64,000 bases of DNA. Source: Flavobacterium buctense (lineage in GTDB: Bacteria > Bacteroidota > Bacteroidia > Flavobacteriales > Flavobacteriaceae). Shown piece by piece: positions 35,349 through 43,292 of this stretch. The stretch spans positions 620,001-684,000 of the forward strand of contig NZ_JACTAB010000001.1 of NCBI RefSeq assembly GCF_014486695.1, in the 5' to 3' direction. Position 1 is the stretch's first letter. Every line of letters starts with the position of its first letter. A model generated the notes under the pieces. The model saw only the letters and a list, made by a program, of their open reading frames with translations, was not told the origin of the DNA and searched no databases. Made by a program: the position numbers and the translations under genes.

Positions 35349-36518
35349 ATGTCTGTACTCAACGAAAAAACAAAAAATGCGAAAATTTCCGTTTTTGTAG
35401 ATTTTATTCCGGCTGAATTTCGCCAAGCAAAAGACTGGTTAATAGTCTATTACGCTAAAAATCCTTTAACCCAAAAATTAGAAAGACAACGTGTTAGAGT
35501 TCCTAAAATCAAGGGAAATAGTGAACGTTTGCGCTTTGCTAAGAAAATGGTAGTGGAGGTAAACGGGAAATTACTTTCCGGCTGGTCGCCCTTTTTAGAA
35601 GAAAACGGAAAAAATTTCAAAGGATGGAATGAAGCGATCTTTGATTTTGAGAAATATCTAAAGAAACAATTTGACGATGGTGGATTGCGTTTTGATTCTA
35701 TCAGAACATACACCTCTAATCTTTCTTTGCTAAAAGAGTTTATAAAAACTAAAAAGTTAAAGATTGATTTTGTGTTACAATTCAATAAGTCGATCTGTGT
35801 TCAATATCTTGACTGGATTTATATGGAACGCAATAATTCACCTCGAACTCGTAATAACCATTTAATTTTTTTACGTCTGCTGGGTAATTATTTTTTACAA
35901 CGTGGTATTCTAGCTGAGAATCCAACAACTGGATTAAAAAATCTTCCTAAGACAGTTAAGAAGCGCATTTACATTCCTGACGATATACGTGTCAATATTA
36001 AAAAAGAAGTGTTACAGTACGGTAACGGCTATTATTGTTGTTGTATGATGATTTATTATTGCATGATTCGCAATACGGAATTAGGTAAAATGAGAGTCAA
36101 ACATATTAACTTGGAAGAAAACAATATTTTTATACCCAAAGAAATTTCTAAAAACAAAAAAGACGAAACCGTTACAATTTTGGATAACTTTAAATCAGTC
36201 ATTGCAAAACATATTAAAAATGCGCATCCGGAAGATTATCTTTTTTCTAATGACAGTTTTTTACCGGGGGAAAAAGTACTGGAGCGAAAAAAGATTTACA
36301 GACAATGGCAAAAATTACAAGAAAAACTGGGATTCAAAAAAGAGTATCAATTTTACTCTTTAAAAGATACTGGAATTACTAATTTATTTTTGTTAGGTCT
36401 ACCGGCAATAAAAATTAGGAATCAAGCTCGTCATTCATCTATACAAATTACCGAATTATATACGCCTAGAAATATGGGTTGTGATGAAGCAATTCGTCTT
36501 ACAAAAAATAAATTTTAA
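35349..36518 (+). CDS. Tyrosine-family site-specific recombinase (island integrase)
   Basis: A 389-residue recombinase. It has an N-terminal arm-binding region, a SAM-like core-binding domain (about 100-210), and a catalytic domain: Arg I in MIRNTELGKMRVKHI, a Lys in the beta-turn (EISKNKKDETV), the box YSLKDTGITNLF, then ARHSSIQITELYTPRN with the presumed nucleophile Tyr. The usual HxxR box reads YxxK, as in some Bacteroidota integrases. It probably inserts and excises the island at the tRNA-Ser end, 125 bp away. Confidence 0.9.
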   Translation: MSVLNEKTKNAKISVFVDFIPAEFRQAKDWLIVYYAKNPLTQKLERQRVRVPKIKGNSERLRFAKKMVVEVNGKLLSGWSPFLEENGKNFKGWNEAIFDFEKYLKKQFDDGGLRFDSIRTYTSNLSLLKEFIKTKKLKIDFVLQFNKSICVQYLDWIYMERNNSPRTRNNHLIFLRLLGNYFLQRGILAENPTTGLKNLPKTVKKRIYIPDDIRVNIKKEVLQYGNGYYCCCMMIYYCMIRNTELGKMRVKHINLEENNIFIPKEISKNKKDETVTILDNFKSVIAKHIKNAHPEDYLFSNDSFLPGEKVLERKKIYRQWQKLQEKLGFKKEYQFYSLKDTGITNLFLLGLPAIKIRNQARHSSIQITELYTPRNMGCDEAIRLTKNKF

Positions 36519-36557
36519 AATAGAAATGTTTTTTGCGTTCAGTTTGTTTTTGTTTTT

Positions 36558-36691
36558 TTTATAAACTTTGTAAACATATAAACAAAACTCTGCGAAGTGC
36601 TTATTTTGTTGACTTTGTAAAAATCAAGAGATAGAAATTTTTATAAACAAAGGCTGTTTATAAATTTATAAACCTCAATATTTTTATAAAC
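36558..36691. repeat. TTTATAAAC iteron-like array, left side of cargo
   Basis: TTTATAAAC (36558), TTTGTAAAC (36567) and CATATAAAC (36575) run in tandem. Further copies are at 36640 and 36683, and GTTTATAAATTTATAAAC (36656-36673) is a perfect 18-bp palindrome. The block 36594-36616 matches 42972-42994 at 19 of 23 positions. Confidence 0.7.
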
Positions 36692-36927
36692 AAACCTCCT
36701 TTTTAGGGTTAAGATTTATATTTTTTGATTTTTTGTCTTTTTTTAAAACAATCTTTAAAGTAGTTTTTTTTGTAAGAATTACTGTTTTTAAGTTGATTTG
36801 TTTTTAACAGTTAAATAAAAAGCAGAATGCAATATTTTTGGTTTTTAATTGAAAAAGTTTCAATCTTTATTTAATTATGATTAGAGTATTTTGAAATTAG
36901 AGGTATCTTATTTTGTAACTATCCAAT

Positions 36928-37074
36928 ATTTGAGTTTGCAAATGATGTAATATGGGTTTTGCAAAAGCTCAATTTATTAATCAAATAATATAAAACAAAG
37001 GATGGTATCCTTTTGTTTGTATGTTTTGCAATATTACTTTCTAGTATAATATTCAGCCTTTGCAAAACTCAAAT
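36928..37074. repeat. Nested inverted repeat upstream of the methylase gene
   Basis: ATTTGAGTTTGCAAA (36928-36942) is inverted as TTTGCAAAACTCAAAT (37059-37074). Inside, GTTTTGCAAAAG and TTTTGCAATATTAC repeat the core word, and ACAAAGGAT/ATCCTTTTGT forms a central hairpin near 36995-37017. Confidence 0.6.
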
Positions 37075-37146
37075 ACGAATTAACCTGAATTTAAAAACTG
37101 TTAGTAACAAATCAACTCTTACAATAATTACTACAATAAATATTGT

Positions 37147-37154
37147 TATTTTTG
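37147..37154 (+). promoter_or_regulatory. -7 promoter box of the restriction-modification operon
   Basis: TATTTTTG fits TAnnTTTG and lies 27 bp before the methylase ATG. No TTTG is found 19-21 bp upstream, so the promoter may be weak or regulated. Confidence 0.45.
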
Positions 37155-37181
37155 AAAGAATCAAAATAGAATCCCGAATAT

Positions 37182-38102
37182 ATGGCTGAGAACATTGCAA
37201 AACCTTTTTTAAAATGGGCTGGTGGTAAAAGTCAATTGATTAATGACATTAAAAGCGCCTTGCCTAAAGAATTTACCTCTCAAAAGTTCACCTATGTTGA
37301 GCCTTTTGTGGGGAGCGGTGCAGTATTGTTTTGGGTTTTGGAAAACTTTCCAAACGTCGAAAAAGCTATTATAAATGATATAAACGGTGACTTAACGAAC
37401 ACTTATAAAGTCATTGCAAGTAACCCTGAAAAACTTATTGCAATCTTAAATAACTTTCAAAATGAGTATTTTGGTTTTGAAAATGATGTAGATGGTAGGA
37501 AAGAATACTACATGAAACAGAGAGCGCTTTTTAACACTCGTTCTACTGACAAAGAAACTCAAGCCGGATTATTTATATTCTTAAATCGCACTTGTTTTAA
37601 TGGATTGTTTAGAGTTAATAAGAGCAACCATTTTAATGTACCAATCGGCAGTTATATTAAGCCTACAATTTGCGATGCCGAAAACATCATGGCAGTAAGC
37701 AAGGTTTTGCAACGAGTGGAGATTTTAACCGGAGATTACAGAGATACTTTAATACATGCAGAACAACCGGCATTATTCTATTTTGATCCTCCTTACAAAC
37801 CTTTGAGCAAAACATCAAGCTTTAACACTTACGCTAAAGATGAGTTTGGTGATAATGAACAAATTCAATTAAAAAACTTTTGCAAAATCTTAGATGGTTT
37901 AGGGCATTACTGGATTTTAAGTAATTCTGATGTTAAAGGAAAAGACATGACTGATGAGTTTTTTGATGACCTATATGAAGAATTCAATATTAGTAGAGTT
38001 TGGGCAAAAAGAAGCATCAATGCAAACCCCGAGAAAAGAGGTAAACTCACAGAATTATTAATCACTAATTATGCCTATGAACAAGCTTTGTCAATTGCTT
38101 AA
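37182..38102 (+). CDS. Dam-like N6-adenine DNA methyltransferase (DpnM type, GATC)
   Basis: A 306-residue D12-class methylase. The SAM-binding and target motifs are in the expected alpha-class order: KPFLKWAGGKSQL (residues 7-19), VEPFVGSGAVLFW (about 40-52), and the catalytic FYFDPPYKPLSKT (about 196-208). This class methylates adenine in GATC. It is followed directly by a DpnII-like endonuclease overlapping by 32 bp, so it is the protective methylase of that system. The specificity is inferred from family and partner. Confidence 0.92.
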   Translation: MAENIAKPFLKWAGGKSQLINDIKSALPKEFTSQKFTYVEPFVGSGAVLFWVLENFPNVEKAIINDINGDLTNTYKVIASNPEKLIAILNNFQNEYFGFENDVDGRKEYYMKQRALFNTRSTDKETQAGLFIFLNRTCFNGLFRVNKSNHFNVPIGSYIKPTICDAENIMAVSKVLQRVEILTGDYRDTLIHAEQPALFYFDPPYKPLSKTSSFNTYAKDEFGDNEQIQLKNFCKILDGLGHYWILSNSDVKGKDMTDEFFDDLYEEFNISRVWAKRSINANPEKRGKLTELLITNYAYEQALSIA

Positions 38103-38979
38103 AATTGAGAATGAAGATTTACTTTTTCAACAAATAACTTCTACTTTTAAAGATAAAGGAATCACACTTTGGGATTACTTTGTGAATTGGGAAAAAGTGC
38201 ATAAGAACATTAAGCCTATTGAAAAAGAACTAAATCTTTTGAATGTTTTAATTGGCAAAGAAAACATAGAAAAAGAGGTTTACGACCTTATAAAAGAATA
38301 TCCACAAGTCATTAAAGCATTTCCTTTTTTAATTGCATTTAGAAGCACTTCAGTTTCTATTTTAATTGATGAAACCAATTTCGTTTACAAAGACTACGAT
38401 TTTAAACACCGTTTTATGACTGATGATGATTGCAAAGACCTAACGCTGTTTTTTATGCAATCGGGTTTAGGTAGTTTAATGCAAGATAAAAAAGTCAAAA
38501 ATTTAGTTGATTATGTTACCGGTGTTGAAGTTGGTTTAGACAGTAACGGCAGAAAAAATCGTGGTGGTACTTTAATGGAAAACATAGTAGAGAAATTTGT
38601 TTCTCAAGCATGTACTGAATTAGGGTTAGAATACATGGCGCAAGCCAATGCAAAGAAGATAAAAGAACATTGGAATATTGATATTGTAGTGGATAAATCT
38701 TCTCGTAACCTTGATTTTGCAATCCATAAAAATGGCAAATTATATTTTATTGAATGCAATTTCTACGGAGGCGGTGGTTCAAAACTAAAATCGACTGCTA
38801 CTGAATATGTAAATATGAATGCCTATTGGAACGCACAAGACATTACTTTTATTTGGGTGACTGATGGTGCCGGTTGGAAATCAACACTAAAGCCATTAAG
38901 AGAGTATTTTGATAAAGCGGATTATTTGTTGAATTTAGAAATTTTAAAAAATAATGGATTGGAGACAATACTTAAGTAA
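38071..38979 (+). CDS. DpnII-type restriction endonuclease (GATC)
   Basis: A 302-residue protein matching the DpnII/MboI endonuclease family: IKEYPQVIKAFPFLIAFR in the N-terminal half, NRGGTLMENIVEKFV in the middle, and a PD-(D/E)xK-like core read as LDFAIHKNGKLYFIECNFYGGGGSK. The family cuts unmethylated GATC. The start at 38071 overlaps the methylase by 32 bp. A second ATG at 38077 is possible. Its 3' end overlaps the membrane-protein gene by 26 bp. Confidence 0.9.
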   Translation: MPMNKLCQLLKIENEDLLFQQITSTFKDKGITLWDYFVNWEKVHKNIKPIEKELNLLNVLIGKENIEKEVYDLIKEYPQVIKAFPFLIAFRSTSVSILIDETNFVYKDYDFKHRFMTDDDCKDLTLFFMQSGLGSLMQDKKVKNLVDYVTGVEVGLDSNGRKNRGGTLMENIVEKFVSQACTELGLEYMAQANAKKIKEHWNIDIVVDKSSRNLDFAIHKNGKLYFIECNFYGGGGSKLKSTATEYVNMNAYWNAQDITFIWVTDGAGWKSTLKPLREYFDKADYLLNLEILKNNGLETILK

Positions 38980-39457
38980 CTTGTTGGATTTTTTAGAAAA
39001 TCTCTGGAGAGCTTTAAAGCATTCATTTAAAAGTATTTTTTTTACTTTAGTTGGTAATTTTTTCCCAATATATTTTGGCGGTTTCCTTTTGTATTTTCTT
39101 AAAAAGAATTTTGCTCTAAATGAAATTTTAAAGCCTGATACTTATATCGTATATTCAGCTGGCTTTATCGTTACTTCAATATTTTTATGGTATAAAAATC
39201 AAGCTAGAAAATCGTATGTTGTTTTGTTATTGTTTTTTTTACTTTTTATGTCAATTTGTGGATTATTTGTATTGTCATATTTAGATAATATAGAGAATAA
39301 AGCATTTTATATTGAATTGTGTGAGTACGTCTGTTATCTAACAATATTGATTTACATATACCAAGAGGTAAAGAATTCTTATTATGAAGTCAATAACAAT
39401 TTTCAAGATAATAGAAATGATGCCTATGAAAACTTAAGAAATAATTTTAGACCATAA
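38954..39457 (+). CDS. Small membrane protein inside the restriction-modification locus
   Basis: A 167-residue protein with about four hydrophobic helices (IFFTLVGNFFPIYFGGFLL, YIVYSAGFIVTSIFLW, VVLLLFFLLFMSICGLFVL, ELCEYVCYLTILIYIY) and a charged, Asn-rich C-terminal tail (NNFQDNRNDAYENLRNN). I do not recognise a family. It begins inside the endonuclease gene (26-bp overlap) and is followed after 11 bp by the DGQHR gene. It could anchor or signal for the neighbouring proteins, which is inference. Confidence 0.8.
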   Translation: MDWRQYLSNLLDFLENLWRALKHSFKSIFFTLVGNFFPIYFGGFLLYFLKKNFALNEILKPDTYIVYSAGFIVTSIFLWYKNQARKSYVVLLLFFLLFMSICGLFVLSYLDNIENKAFYIELCEYVCYLTILIYIYQEVKNSYYEVNNNFQDNRNDAYENLRNNFRP

Positions 39458-39468
39458 TAATTAAGCAA

Positions 39469-40632
39469 ATGAGAGATAATAACTGGATAGAGATTAATTG
39501 TTTAGAAATAGAGCAACCTATAGGTGTTTTTTACGTTGGTAAAATAAGTTGGCAGGATTTATTAGAAATTTCATATTCTGAAAAAAGACGAATAATTGAT
39601 GAAGGTAAAAATAGTGAAACTAGTTATTTTGGAATTCAAAGAGAACTTTCAGATAAAAGATTAAAGGAAATATCTCATTATGTAACATATAAGGATGCGA
39701 CATTTCCATCAAGTGTCGTTTTAGCTATTCCCTCTGTTACTAGAATTGATGATGAAAATGATATTGTTAATGTTGAATTTGACAAAAGCAATAATAAATT
39801 AAAGATAAGAAAGGATAATAAAATTGCTCATATCATTGACGGCCAGCATAGAATTTTCGGTTTGGAAAAATACAAGATTGATAACCCTTTATTAGCATCA
39901 ACATTAAATTTTGAGCTTTTGGTTTCTATTTTTGTTGATATTGATGATGATAACCAATCTATGATTTTTGCAACAATAAATAAAGCTCAAACTAAGGTTA
40001 ATAAATCTTTAGTTTATGATTTATTCGAATTAGCGAAAACTAAAAGTCCCCAAAGAACTGCTCACAACATTGTTAAATTGCTTGACGAAGAAATTAATAG
40101 CCCATTAAGAGGAATGATTAATAGACTAGGAAAAGCAAATGATCCTTTAAGAGAAACTATTACACAGGCTACATTAGCAGAGAGTTTTATGAAATATATA
40201 TCTCAAAATCCGATGAAAGATAGAGATATTTTAAAAAGAGGTAAAAAGCTTGAAAGAGTTGATGAAAGAGAACTTAAAATAAGATTTTTCAGAAATTGGT
40301 TTATTGAAAACGAAGATGATAAGATAGCAAAAGTAATTTGGAATTATTTTTCAGCAATAAAAAGGCATTGGCCATTATCATGGGGTACTTCGATATTAAC
40401 AAAATCTACTGGGATTATTGCTTTTATTAAGTTTTTATCTCCAATTATTAATAAAATCGGCACTAATAAAGTTATTACTGAAGATGAGTTTTATGAAATA
40501 ATTTCCAAAATTGAAATAAATGATGGTTCAGGAATAGAAAGTGATTTTAACACAAAAAGGTATATTCCGGGAGCCAAAGGTCAATCAGATTTGTATAAAG
40601 AATTAATGATTAAATCAGGATTGTCAAATTGA
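39469..40632 (+). CDS. DGQHR-domain protein (DndB-like fold)
   Basis: A 387-residue soluble protein with the hallmark AHIIDGQHRIFGL at about residue 124. It is followed by FVDIDDDNQSMIFATINKAQTKV and a long C-terminal region of Lys/Glu-rich helices (SQNPMKDRDILKRGKKLERV). DGQHR proteins include DndB, which controls DNA phosphorothioation, and related ParB-like proteins in phage-defence loci. No dndA/C/D/E genes are visible here, so the role is not that of a standard Dnd system. Confidence 0.85.
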   Translation: MRDNNWIEINCLEIEQPIGVFYVGKISWQDLLEISYSEKRRIIDEGKNSETSYFGIQRELSDKRLKEISHYVTYKDATFPSSVVLAIPSVTRIDDENDIVNVEFDKSNNKLKIRKDNKIAHIIDGQHRIFGLEKYKIDNPLLASTLNFELLVSIFVDIDDDNQSMIFATINKAQTKVNKSLVYDLFELAKTKSPQRTAHNIVKLLDEEINSPLRGMINRLGKANDPLRETITQATLAESFMKYISQNPMKDRDILKRGKKLERVDERELKIRFFRNWFIENEDDKIAKVIWNYFSAIKRHWPLSWGTSILTKSTGIIAFIKFLSPIINKIGTNKVITEDEFYEIISKIEINDGSGIESDFNTKRYIPGAKGQSDLYKELMIKSGLSN

Positions 40633-40635
40633 TAA

Positions 40636-41460
40636 ATGAATAATGAAACTTGTATTCATGGAGGTATTTCACCAGTAAGTTTATTAAAAGACTTGCATCA
40701 TAGTCAAGCGGGTAGTGGTAGACATCGTTGTCCTACTTGTGCGTATGAACAAGGTTTTATTTTAGGCAGTAGCAAAAGATGGGTGTCGTATTCTGACTAT
40801 TGTAAATCGATTATCGATAAAGAAACTTGTCAAAGCGGTAGTGTTGCACCGACTTCAATTTTAAAATATCTTGGTGAGAATCAAGGAGGAACCGGAAGGC
40901 ACAAATGTACAAATTGTGCTTTTAAAGATGGTTTTGAAGTTGGGGTTTTGGAAAATAAAATCGAGAGTATAAAATTAGAATTATTTCCTAAACCTAAAAG
41001 TAAACTTACTACTAAAAGTAAATCATTTAAACCTTTTAAAGGTGTTGACTTTATTAAAAAGGAAATAGAAAATAAAAGATTAGGTTTGTTAGGTGAGTTG
41101 TTTGTTATAAAGCGAGAACGTGATTTTTTGATTCAAAATGAAAGGGAAGATTTAGCCGATTTAATAGAGCACTCATCAGAAGTCTTAGGCGATGGTTTAG
41201 GATATGATATATTATCTTATGAGTTGAATGGGGATGTTAAGCACATCGAAGTAAAAACAACAAGAAGTGAAATTAATAGACCATTTTATTTGACTAAAAA
41301 TGAAATTGAATTTTCAAAATTAAATGAGAAAAGCTATCAATTATATCGTTTGTTCGATTTTGATACAAACTTAAACGTTGGTAAGTTTTATATAATCAAA
41401 GGAGACTTATATACCGAGTTGAATCTTGAAGCAATTCTATATTTAGCAATTCCTAAATAA
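40636..41460 (+). CDS. Protein with two zinc-finger-like repeats and a C-terminal DUF3883/NO VEIN-like domain
   Basis: 274 residues. The N-terminal 110 residues are a tandem duplication of about 55-60 residues. Each copy has Cys near ETC, a GRH(R/K)C motif and CxxCA (RHRCPTCAYEQGF, then RHKCTNCAFKDGF), suggesting a Cys/His metal site in each. A charged linker (FPKPKSKLTTKSKSFKP) leads to the C-terminal domain with RLGLLGELFVIKRE, GYDILSYELNG and HIEVKTTRSE, which resemble DUF3883 and PD-(D/E)xK-type nuclease-like folds. It may bind or cut DNA. No direct evidence exists. It ends exactly where the second methylase begins. Confidence 0.8.
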   Translation: MNNETCIHGGISPVSLLKDLHHSQAGSGRHRCPTCAYEQGFILGSSKRWVSYSDYCKSIIDKETCQSGSVAPTSILKYLGENQGGTGRHKCTNCAFKDGFEVGVLENKIESIKLELFPKPKSKLTTKSKSFKPFKGVDFIKKEIENKRLGLLGELFVIKRERDFLIQNEREDLADLIEHSSEVLGDGLGYDILSYELNGDVKHIEVKTTRSEINRPFYLTKNEIEFSKLNEKSYQLYRLFDFDTNLNVGKFYIIKGDLYTELNLEAILYLAIPK

Positions 41461-42339
41461 ATGCTTAAACCCTACTTCAAATCCAAAGACAAAAACTTCT
41501 ACCTATTGCGAGGCGATACGATGAAGCTTTTACCACAGTTTGAGCATAAGTTTGACATGGTTTTTGCCGATCCGCCTTATTTTCTTTCGAATAACGGCTT
41601 ATCTATTCAAAGTGGTCAGATTGTATCGGTCAATAAAGGAAAGTGGGATAAATCAGAGGGATTTGACTATATCAATGATTTTAACCGTAATTGGTTAAAG
41701 TTAGTGCGTGATAAACTAAAAGACAACGGCACCATTTGGATAAGTGGTACCTATCACAATATTTTTTCCATTGGGCAACTTTTGCAAGAGTTAGATTTTA
41801 AAATCCTTAATGTAATTACTTGGGAAAAGAATAATCCACCCCCTAATTTTTCTTGTCGGTTCTTCACTCATTCTGCTGAGTTAATCATTTGGGCACGAAA
41901 AAAGGAGAAAGTACCACATTACTACAATTACGATTTAATGAAGCAACTAAACGGTAACAAACAAATGAAAGATGTTTGGAAACTTCCGGCAATTGCTCGT
42001 TGGGAAAAGTCATGTGGTAAACATCCAACGCAAAAGCCGTTATCTGTATTAACTCGTATCATTTTAGCATCCACCAAACCCAATGCATGGATTTTAGATC
42101 CGTTTGCCGGTAGTTCTACAACTGGCATAGCTGCTAACCTTGCAAACCGAAGATATTTAGGCATTGATTTAGAAAAAGAGTTTCTTGAAATAAGTAAAAA
42201 CAGAAAACTTGAAATTGAAAATCCAACAATTGCAGAAAGTTACAGACAAAAGATAAACGGTTTTAACGACAAAAAAGAGTTGTCTTTATTTTTGGCAAAA
42301 GAACCAACAGAAGATTATAGTTTAGATTTAGTGTTATGA
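41461..42339 (+). CDS. Second DNA methyltransferase, beta-class (DpnA-like)
   Basis: A 292-residue N6-adenine or N4-cytosine methylase. The catalytic VFADPPYFLSNNG (D37-P-P-Y40) comes before the SAM-binding WILDPFAGSSTTGIAA (about 207-222), the beta-class order. GKHPTQKPLSVLTRII is also typical. In the pneumococcal DpnII locus a second methylase (DpnA) methylates GATC in single-stranded DNA during uptake, and this gene most resembles it. It starts immediately after the preceding stop and overlaps the next gene by 4 bp (ATGA). Confidence 0.88.
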   Translation: MLKPYFKSKDKNFYLLRGDTMKLLPQFEHKFDMVFADPPYFLSNNGLSIQSGQIVSVNKGKWDKSEGFDYINDFNRNWLKLVRDKLKDNGTIWISGTYHNIFSIGQLLQELDFKILNVITWEKNNPPPNFSCRFFTHSAELIIWARKKEKVPHYYNYDLMKQLNGNKQMKDVWKLPAIARWEKSCGKHPTQKPLSVLTRIILASTKPNAWILDPFAGSSTTGIAANLANRRYLGIDLEKEFLEISKNRKLEIENPTIAESYRQKINGFNDKKELSLFLAKEPTEDYSLDLVL

Positions 42340-42878
42340 GTTTACCAAATATGAATTCGAGAGGCAAAACACCAATTGCAATTTTTCCAGTAAATGGGAA
42401 GTATGTACTGGCTGTTTATCAGGGGAACTTATCTAAATTCGATTTACTTTTAAAATACAGAGAGAGGGATTCAAAAGCTAAATCCGGTTGGTCAAGAGTT
42501 AGAACACCAAAACATATTCATTGGGCTGTAGATATTTTATTAAAAATGCAAGAGAATGAAAAAGACACCAAAAAATTTCTTGATTTTTTAATTAACTCAT
42601 GGACAACCTCTATCAAGTCAATAAAGTCTGAACAAGAAAGAGATGTGCTTCTTGATGTTAGAACATTACTAACTGAAGTAGATAAAGAAGCTTTAAACTA
42701 TGTTTCATTGGCTAATAAGGGTGAATACAGCGTAAAGTTTCTGATTTTAATTGCGAAACTTTTAATGGTTCAAGAAAAAACTAATATGGAAACCGCTTTC
42801 ATGTTTAAGAATTTATTAGACGCTTTGAGAAAAGGAGAAGACATTTTTAAAATAGTATCTATCGCAACTCATAGATAA
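42336..42878 (+). CDS. Unrecognised protein, last gene of the island operon
   Basis: A 180-residue soluble protein, mixed in the first 70 residues (GKTPIAIFPVNGKYVLAVYQG, with SGWSRVRTPKHIHWAVDILL) and helical after that. No domain is recognised. The ATGA overlap with the second methylase shows that it is co-translated and belongs to the restriction-modification locus. It might be a specificity, control or effector protein, but nothing in the sequence decides this. Confidence 0.75.
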   Translation: MSLPNMNSRGKTPIAIFPVNGKYVLAVYQGNLSKFDLLLKYRERDSKAKSGWSRVRTPKHIHWAVDILLKMQENEKDTKKFLDFLINSWTTSIKSIKSEQERDVLLDVRTLLTEVDKEALNYVSLANKGEYSVKFLILIAKLLMVQEKTNMETAFMFKNLLDALRKGEDIFKIVSIATHR

Positions 42879-42916
42879 TTAGTGTCAGTTATTTTTTTTG
42901 TTTAATTTAGCTAATG

Positions 42917-43021
42917 TTTATAAATTTTTTATAAACACTTTTTTTTGTAAACAAATTTATAAACATCCTTGAAGCCCCTATTTTATTGACTTTTATTTAA
43001 TTGTTTATAAAGTTTATAAAT
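42917..43021. repeat. TTTATAAAC iteron-like array, right side of cargo
   Basis: GTTTATAAA at 42917, 43004 and 43013; TTTATAAAC at 42929 and 42957; TTTGTAAAC at 42945. It mirrors the left array and shares with it a 23-bp block (42972-42994). Confidence 0.7.
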
Positions 43022-43188
43022 TTTTTATATAAAATAGAATAAAGGAGAAAATAAATAAAATGTAATTACATTATTGTTGTTGAGAAACCTTATTTAAGAA
43101 CGGTTTTTACAATTTAATAGTAACTTCTCAAATAATAAATAACTTGTTACTGTTGCAATCGCTTTATTTTAGCGGTTTTACGTTACTG

Positions 43189-43213
43189 ACTCTGTGTCAA
43201 ATTTGTGTCAAAT
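43189..43213. repeat. Paired TGTGTCAAAT repeats at the right island end
   Basis: ACTC followed by TGTGTCAAAT and TTGTGTCAAAT. It matches 35278-35302 at 24 of 25 positions, in the same orientation. Likely recombinase arm sites. Confidence 0.7.
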
Positions 43214-43292
43214 TAATATAAAATATTATGTTTTTCAAAACCGTAAGTAATTGATAATCAATAATTAAAAAAACACAGAAAATTGGGCATAA

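Larger units (their letters stand above)
36519..37181. other. Gene-free region between integrase and methylase: iterons and a nested dyad
   Basis: No credible gene is seen. The left part holds the TTTATAAAC array (36558-36691). The right part has a 147-bp imperfect inverted repeat (36928-37074) and a -7 box for the methylase gene (37147-37154). Very AT-rich. Confidence 0.7.
42879..43292. other. Gene-free right end of the island
   Basis: No gene is seen. It holds the right TTTATAAAC array (42917-43021), the paired TGTGTCAAAT repeats (43189-43213) and AT-rich filler up to the attachment site. Confidence 0.7.
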
